Shown here piece after piece: positions 59,728 through 64,000 of a stretch of DNA of 64,000 bases. A program made the position numbers and the translations under genes. The stretch is from contig NZ_CP108067.1 in assembly GCF_036178145.1 (NCBI RefSeq), positions 8,323,001 to 8,387,000 of the forward strand, read 5' to 3'. The notes below the pieces were generated by a model. It did not search any database. It was not told where the DNA came from and saw only the letters and a list, made by a program, of their open reading frames with translations. Origin of the DNA: Streptomyces sp. NBC_00273. Lineage in GTDB: Bacteria; Actinomycetota; Actinomycetes; Streptomycetales; Streptomycetaceae. Each line of letters starts with the position of its first letter. Position 1 is the first letter of the stretch.

Positions 59728-60765
59728 GTGATTGTCTGGATCAACGGCACATTCAGCGCCGGAAAGACCAGCACGGCCCGCGAACTGACCGGAATCCTGC
59801 CGGACAGCACCCTGTTCGACCCGGAGTTCATCGGCGACGCGCTGCGCGTGCTGCTACCGCCCAAACGACTGGCCGAGGTCACCGACTATCAGGACCTCCC
59901 GAGCTGGCGGCGGTTGGTGGTGGACACGGCCGCGGCGATGCTCGCCGAACTGGGCGGGGTGCTCGTCGTTCCGATGACGCTGCTGCGCCAGGAGTACCGG
60001 GACGAGATCTTCGGCGGGCTGGCGGCCCGTCGGATCCCGGTGCGGCACGTGTTGCTGGCTCCTGCGGAAACGATCCTGCGGGAGCGGATCGCGACACGGC
60101 AGGAGCTCGGGGAGCCCGCGGAGGTCGACCTCCGGGTCCGCCAGTGGGCGTACGACCACATCCCGGTCTACCAGCAGGCCCTCGGCTGGCTGACCGGCGA
60201 CGCGCACGTCATCGACAACGGGGTGCTGACCCCGCGGGAGACGGCGGAGCGCATAGCCGAGGCCGTCCGTTCGGAGACGGCGAAGGTCTGCGACATCGTG
60301 CAGACCCCGGAGCCCACCCGGGAGACGGTGGCGGCCGGGGTGCTGCTCTTCGACGAGCAGGACCGGGTGCTGCTGGTGGATCCGACGTACAAGGCGGGCT
60401 GGGAGTTCCCGGGCGGAGTCGTCGAAGCGGGCGAGGCACCCGCGGCCGCGGGCGTACGGGAGGTCGCGGAGGAAGTGGGCGTCGTACTGGAACGGGCGCC
60501 CGGGCTGCTGGTGGTCGACTGGGAGCCGCCCCAGCCGCCCGGCTACGGCGGGCTGCGCCTGCTCTTCGACGGAGGTCGCCTCTCGGCCGAGGCGACGGCC
60601 CGGCTCCGGCTGCCCGGCCCGGAACTGCGGGCCTGGCGCTTCGTCACGGAGGCCGAGGCCGCCGGCATGCTCCCGCAGCACCGCTACGAACGCCTGCGCT
60701 GGGCCCTGCGCGCCCGCGAACGCGGCCGCCCCCTCTACCTGGAGGCGGGCGTCCCCACCGGCTGA
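59728..60765 (+). CDS. P-loop kinase-NUDIX hydrolase fusion
   Basis: 345 residues. The N-terminal P-loop domain (~1-175) has Walker A NGTFSAGKTSTARE (~5-18) and DPEFIGDALR, resembling AAA/shikimate-kinase-like small-molecule kinases or toxin-type phosphotransferases. The C-terminal NUDIX domain (~195-330) has an intact box: GGVVEAGEAPAAAGVREVAEEVGV matches GX5EX7REUXEEXGU. Such a fusion could phosphorylate and then hydrolyse, or sanitise, a nucleotide-like compound. GTG 59728 follows GAGAGGGG. Single gene divergent from LacI. Confidence 0.87.
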   Translation: MIVWINGTFSAGKTSTARELTGILPDSTLFDPEFIGDALRVLLPPKRLAEVTDYQDLPSWRRLVVDTAAAMLAELGGVLVVPMTLLRQEYRDEIFGGLAARRIPVRHVLLAPAETILRERIATRQELGEPAEVDLRVRQWAYDHIPVYQQALGWLTGDAHVIDNGVLTPRETAERIAEAVRSETAKVCDIVQTPEPTRETVAAGVLLFDEQDRVLLVDPTYKAGWEFPGGVVEAGEAPAAAGVREVAEEVGVVLERAPGLLVVDWEPPQPPGYGGLRLLFDGGRLSAEATARLRLPGPELRAWRFVTEAEAAGMLPQHRYERLRWALRARERGRPLYLEAGVPTG

Positions 60766-60806
60766 TCCGGCCGAGCCGTCCGCCCCACCCGTCCCGCCCG
60801 CCCCGG

Positions 60807-61397
60807 CTACTCCGACTGCTCCGACGGACGCAGGGCGGCGACGACGAGGCCTTCGAGGGCCTCGCGCGGCACCTCGCCGCCGCCCACCAGCCGGTCGAAG
60901 ACCAGCCCGTCGATGCAGGTCAGCATGGTGTGGGTGCGGTTCTCGACGTCCGTCACGCGCACGCCGTGCCCGGCGAGGAACAGCCGGACGGCTCCGCGGC
61001 CGGCGTTCTCGCGCGGTACGAGGATCTCGCGCAGCTCCGGGTCGCGCACGCTCTCCACGGTGCAGGCGTACCGGGCGAGCGAGCGGCGGCGGCCCTCTCC
61101 GGTGAGCCGGCGGCGGGTGAGCACCACCATGCCGTCCACCAGTTCCCCGGCGGTGCGCGGGAGCGGGAACTGCGCGGCCGTCGCCTGCAGTTCCGCCTGA
61201 TCGAGGTGGACGAGCCGGGTCACCAGCGCCGTGAGCAGCGCGGCCCGGGTGCGGTAGTACGCCGACGTGGTGCCGGGCGGCACGGCCGCCCGGCGGTCGA
61301 CCGCGCGGTGGGTCAGGCCGCGCATGCCCTCGTCGGCGAGTACGTCGAGAGCCGCGTCCGCGAGGAGGGTGCGCCGATCGGTAGCCATGGTTCCCAT
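60807..61397 (-). CDS. TetR family regulator
   Basis: 196 residues. HTH: LLADAALDVLADEGMRGLTH, RAVDRRAAVPPGTTSAYYRT (~31-50). The ligand domain resembles TetR_C with DGLVFDRLVGGG near the end. ATG 61397, or 61388 (second Met). It lies divergent to an FAD monooxygenase with two matching CTACANNTGTAG palindromes in the 83-bp gap, so it very likely represses itself and the monooxygenase. Confidence 0.92.
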   Translation of the reverse strand: MGTMATDRRTLLADAALDVLADEGMRGLTHRAVDRRAAVPPGTTSAYYRTRAALLTALVTRLVHLDQAELQATAAQFPLPRTAGELVDGMVVLTRRRLTGEGRRRSLARYACTVESVRDPELREILVPRENAGRGAVRLFLAGHGVRVTDVENRTHTMLTCIDGLVFDRLVGGGEVPREALEGLVVAALRPSEQSE

Positions 61398-61406
61398 GGT
61401 CTCTTT

Positions 61407-61418
61407 CTACACCTGTAG
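61407..61418. promoter_or_regulatory. TetR operator 1 (CTACACCTGTAG)
   Basis: 5-2-5 palindrome, 10 bp upstream of the TetR start; reverse complement of operator 2. Confidence 0.7.
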
Positions 61419-61451
61419 TAACCCGGTGTCGGCTCGGGTAGGGTCGATCTT

Positions 61452-61463
61452 CTACAGGTGTAG
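61452..61463. promoter_or_regulatory. TetR operator 2 (CTACAGGTGTAG)
   Basis: 5-2-5 palindrome, 18 bp before the monooxygenase ATG, where repressor binding would block transcription start. Its centres lie 45 bp from operator 1, a little over four helical turns. Confidence 0.7.
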
Positions 61464-61480
61464 AAGGGGTGGGGTTCGAC

Positions 61481-62638
61481 ATGGGCCGTACGGCAGTGGT
61501 CGTCGGAGGGGGCATCGGCGGGCTGGCCGCCGCGATCGGGCTGCGCCGCATCGGCTGGGAGGTGACGGTCGTCGAGCGCGCCGGCGTGCTGGACGACGCG
61601 GGAGCGGGCATCTCGCTGGCCGCCAACGGCCTACGGGCACTGGACGCACTCGGCGTCGGCGAGGCGGTGCGGGAAGCCTCCCGAGGCCAGTACACCGGTG
61701 GCACCCGCACGCCCGGGGGCGGTTGGCTGGCCCGGATGGACGGCGCGGAGCTGGAGCGGGCCGTGGGCACGCCGATCATGGGCATCCCCCGCTCCACCCT
61801 GCACCGGCTGCTGCGCGCGGCCCTGCCCGCCGGGACGCTGCTCACCGGCGCCGAGGCGGGACCCGTCACGCAGGTCAGCCCCGGGACCGTCCGGGTCGAC
61901 CGGGGCGGCACGCCCCTGGACGCCGACCTCGTGGTGGCGGCCGACGGCATCGGCAGCAAGATCCGCGGCCGCCTCTTCCCGGCCCACCCGGGACCGGTCC
62001 ACAGCGGCTCCGCGGTGCTGCGCGCCGTCACCGCGCACCCCATCGCCCTGCGCACCGACTTCGAGCTGACCTGGGGGCGCGGCGCCGAGTTCGGGCACAT
62101 CGCCTTCCCCGACGGCCGGGCCGAGTGGCACGCGGTCCTCGCCCTCCCCGCCGGGACGCGGTTCGCCGACCCGCTGGCCGAACTGCACCGGCGGTTCCAT
62201 CACTGGCACGACCCGATCCCCGCCCTGCTCGACGCCACCCGGCCCGAGGACGTGCTCCACCACGACATCGGCGAACTCCGCACACCGCTCCCGTCGTACG
62301 CGGTCGGCCGGATCGGGCTGCTCGGCGACGCGGCGCACGCGATGACCCCGAACCTCGGGCAGGGTGCCTGCCAGGCGCTGGAGGACGCGGTCACCCTGGC
62401 CGCCGCGCTCACCACCGAACCCACCGTCGAGGCCGCGCTCGTCCGCTACGACGCCGAACGCCGGCCGCGCAGCCAGGCGGTCGCCGACGCCGCACGACAA
62501 GCCGGACGGATGGGCCATCAGCTCGCCCATCCGCTGGCCGTCGCCCTGCGCAACACGGCCGTGAGGCTGACTCCCTCCCGGACCGCCGTGCGCATGATCC
62601 TCCGGCACCACGCCTGGGAACCACCGGGGCTGGGCTGA
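61481..62638 (+). CDS. FAD-dependent aromatic monooxygenase (PHBH type)
   Basis: 385 residues, class A flavoprotein monooxygenase. Visible: VVVGGGIGGLAAAIGLRRIG (FAD Rossmann, ~6), VVAADGIGSKIRG (DG motif, ~153), and GRIGLLGDAAHAMTPNLGQG (GD motif, ~281). The chain is compact with no C-terminal thioredoxin domain. ATG 61481 follows a G-rich SD (GAAGGGG); GTG 61469 is less likely. The adjacent TetR operators imply induction by its substrate or product, perhaps a phenol or antibiotic to be hydroxylated. Confidence 0.92.
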   Translation: MGRTAVVVGGGIGGLAAAIGLRRIGWEVTVVERAGVLDDAGAGISLAANGLRALDALGVGEAVREASRGQYTGGTRTPGGGWLARMDGAELERAVGTPIMGIPRSTLHRLLRAALPAGTLLTGAEAGPVTQVSPGTVRVDRGGTPLDADLVVAADGIGSKIRGRLFPAHPGPVHSGSAVLRAVTAHPIALRTDFELTWGRGAEFGHIAFPDGRAEWHAVLALPAGTRFADPLAELHRRFHHWHDPIPALLDATRPEDVLHHDIGELRTPLPSYAVGRIGLLGDAAHAMTPNLGQGACQALEDAVTLAAALTTEPTVEAALVRYDAERRPRSQAVADAARQAGRMGHQLAHPLAVALRNTAVRLTPSRTAVRMILRHHAWEPPGLG

Positions 62639-62685
62639 CCCTCGGGGCCCGCCGGGAGCGTGCGGGCGGCCCCCGGAGGCGGACC

Positions 62686-63387
62686 TCAGCCGGACGCGGC
62701 CGCCTCCTGCGCCGTCTTGGCGAGGGCCTCCGCCGTGTTCTCCGTCAACGGGTCGCCATGGCCGAAGCAGGCGATCGACGGGGCGAGCGCGGCCAGGCGC
62801 TGGAAGGCGGCGATCGCCCGGGCGCGGTCCACGTTGAAGACGCCCAGCATCAGCGGGCCGACGGCGGCGACGCAGTCACCCGTGAAGAGGACGCCGTGGC
62901 GCGGAAGGTGGATCCCGATGCTGCCGTCGGTGTGGCCGGGGGCGTGGACGACGTACGCCCCGTCCCCGAAGCCCAGCGCCTCCCCGTCCTCCACCTCGTG
63001 GTCGACCCGGGTGGGCGGTGCCTCGGGGACGGTCAGAGCGTGCGCGTATAGCGGTATCTCCCAGTCCAGCAGCACCGGTTCGGGCACCGGCCGCTCGCCC
63101 CGGATCACCGGCGCGTCCAGGCGGTGCGCCAGCACCCGCGCACCCCAGCGGGCGGCGAGCTCACCCGCCGCCCCGACGTGGTCGCCATGGCAGTGCGTGA
63201 GGACGATCCGCTCCAGCCGCTCGGGCGCCAGCCCGAGGGACCGGATCGCCTGCTCGATCCGGTCGGCGGATCCGGCATGGCCCGCGTCGATCAGGGTGAG
63301 GGCTTCACCGTCCTGCCAGAGATAGGCCTGGCCGATGGGGAAGCGGAGCATGTGGAGCCGGTTCGGCAGTACTTCGACAAGATCCAT
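62686..63387 (-). CDS. MBL-fold metallo-hydrolase
   Basis: 233 residues. The binuclear zinc site is intact: VLTHCHGDHVGAAGEL (HxHxDH, ~62), HAPGHTDGSIG (third His), GDCVAAV (bridging Asp) and a late FGHGDPL (final His). It resembles YflN/lactonase-like hydrolases of small esters, thioesters or acyl lactones. ATG 63387. Converges with the FAD monooxygenase. No signal peptide. Substrate cannot be told from sequence. Confidence 0.9.
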   Translation of the reverse strand: MDLVEVLPNRLHMLRFPIGQAYLWQDGEALTLIDAGHAGSADRIEQAIRSLGLAPERLERIVLTHCHGDHVGAAGELAARWGARVLAHRLDAPVIRGERPVPEPVLLDWEIPLYAHALTVPEAPPTRVDHEVEDGEALGFGDGAYVVHAPGHTDGSIGIHLPRHGVLFTGDCVAAVGPLMLGVFNVDRARAIAAFQRLAALAPSIACFGHGDPLTENTAEALAKTAQEAAASG

Positions 63388-63507
63388 ACGGCGAACGTAC
63401 GACCGTCCGCCCGCCGTGTGCGGGCGGATTCACCAGGAGCGAAGTACGCCCAGAGCGCACTGCCCCCCGGGCGTACACGATGCGGTCGCCAAGACACCCC
63501 CCAGGGG

Positions 63508-64000
63508 TCAGGCGCGCTTGGACTCCGCGTAGTTGACGAGGAAGAGGGCCTCCGCCACCGACAGGCGCTCCAGCTCCTGCGGCGACACGCTCTCGTTGAC
63601 CGCGTGGATCTGCGCCTCCGGCTCGCTCAGCCCGATCAGCAGCATCTCCGCCTCCGGGTACAGGGACGTCAGCGTGTTGCACAGCGGGATCGACCCGCCC
63701 ATGCCGCTGATCTGCATCTCCTGGCCGGGGTAGGCGGCTTCCAGGGCCGCGCGCATCGACGCGTACGCCGGGCTGTCGGTGTCCGCCCGGAACGGCTGGC
63801 CCTGGCCGACGACCTCCAGCTCGAGGCGCGCCTGCCACGGGGTGTGCGCCTCCAGGTGGGCCTGCAGCAGCTTGACGGCCGCGCCGGTGTCCACGCCCGG
63901 CGGCACCCGCAGGCTGATCAGGGCGCCGGCGCTCGCGTGCACCGACGGCGTCGCGCCGATCACCGGGGGGCAGTCGATGCCGAGGACCGTGACGGCCGGG
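63508..64000 (-). CDS. M20 family dipeptidase/metallopeptidase, C-terminal part
   Basis: The frame stays open to the window end, so the N-terminus lies outside. The visible part covers the M20 lid domain (GVDTGAAVKLLQAHLEAHTPW...) and the C-terminal metal region (SGMGGSIPLCNTLTSLYPEA, LLIGLSEPEAQIHAVNESVS, with the metal-binding His in IHAVNE). Typical of cytosolic dipeptidases (ArgE/DapE/CNDP-like). It ends VNYAESKRA. Confidence 0.87.
   Translation of the reverse strand, partial: PAVTVLGIDCPPVIGATPSVHASAGALISLRVPPGVDTGAAVKLLQAHLEAHTPWQARLELEVVGQGQPFRADTDSPAYASMRAALEAAYPGQEMQISGMGGSIPLCNTLTSLYPEAEMLLIGLSEPEAQIHAVNESVSPQELERLSVAEALFLVNYAESKRA

Noticed and set aside
59854..62100. Minus-strand open frame of 748 codons across the NUDIX, TetR and monooxygenase genes
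   Set aside because: It spans three convincing genes on both strands and has Ser/Pro/Arg shadow composition.

Overview
This is about 64 kb of very GC-rich DNA with actinomycete gene style: GTG and TTG starts, stop/start overlaps of 1-4 bp, SARP regulators, electron-transfer flavoproteins, many MarR/TetR/LacI/PadR/ArsR regulators, and rare TTA codons. It is almost certainly a Streptomyces chromosome. No rRNA, tRNA, CRISPR array, transposase or integrase was found.

Region 1 (1-18.1 kb) is one end of a nonribosomal peptide gene cluster that continues left of the window. The plus-strand arm holds a truncated A-PCP module, a free-standing condensation-like protein whose catalytic second His is Leu, and two overlapping acyl-CoA dehydrogenase subunits whose FAD-site motifs are split between them. 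The minus-strand arm starts with a Cy-A-PCP synthetase and runs through an SHMT-like enzyme, a DUF2461 protein, a threonine-aldolase-like enzyme and a GNAT. Heterocyclisation plus a private SHMT homologue recalls the 4-methyloxazoline pathway of JBIR-34/35 (FmoA3/FmoH), but the adenylation code is nearer to cysteine, so the ring type is open. Two SARP regulators follow. The larger has a TTA codon, implying bldA control. Between them lies a tiny secreted peptide with two DMPWG motifs.

Region 2 (18.2-25 kb) is a defence and export block: a MarR regulator, a FUSC transporter, a HelR/HelD-type RNA polymerase recycling ATPase, a streptothricin-type acetyltransferase preceded by a probable leader peptide, hairpin and U-tract terminator, and a bacterial nitric oxide synthase.

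Region 3 (25-53 kb) is mostly ordinary Streptomyces content: lactonase, a degenerate CbiX-like protein, uracil-DNA glycosylase, BNR protein, WS/DGAT acyltransferase, an old yellow enzyme beside an ArsR regulator with shared CTCTCGTAC boxes, a SpaA-fold secreted protein, FprA, DUF305 and LVIVD proteins, PAP2 phosphatase, M56 peptidase, GDPD, a PadR/LLM pair, the DUF6421-SDR-threonine aldolase operon, a probably leaderless transglutaminase-like gene, MFS and CGNR genes, a secreted protein with a duplicated Cys-loop, PlsC, thioredoxin, and a flavin reductase with a short leader peptide.

Region 4 (53-64 kb) holds etfBA, a membrane Ser/Thr kinase, a DUF6986 aldolase-like enzyme, a decayed WD40 gene, a LacI regulator, a P-loop/NUDIX fusion, a TetR/FAD-monooxygenase pair with two matching operators, an MBL hydrolase, and an M20 peptidase cut by the window end. 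EtfBA could take electrons from the dehydrogenase pair of the peptide cluster, although etfBA itself looks like a housekeeping locus.

Start sites were chosen by ribosome-binding-site spacing and family alignment from memory. No database search was possible.
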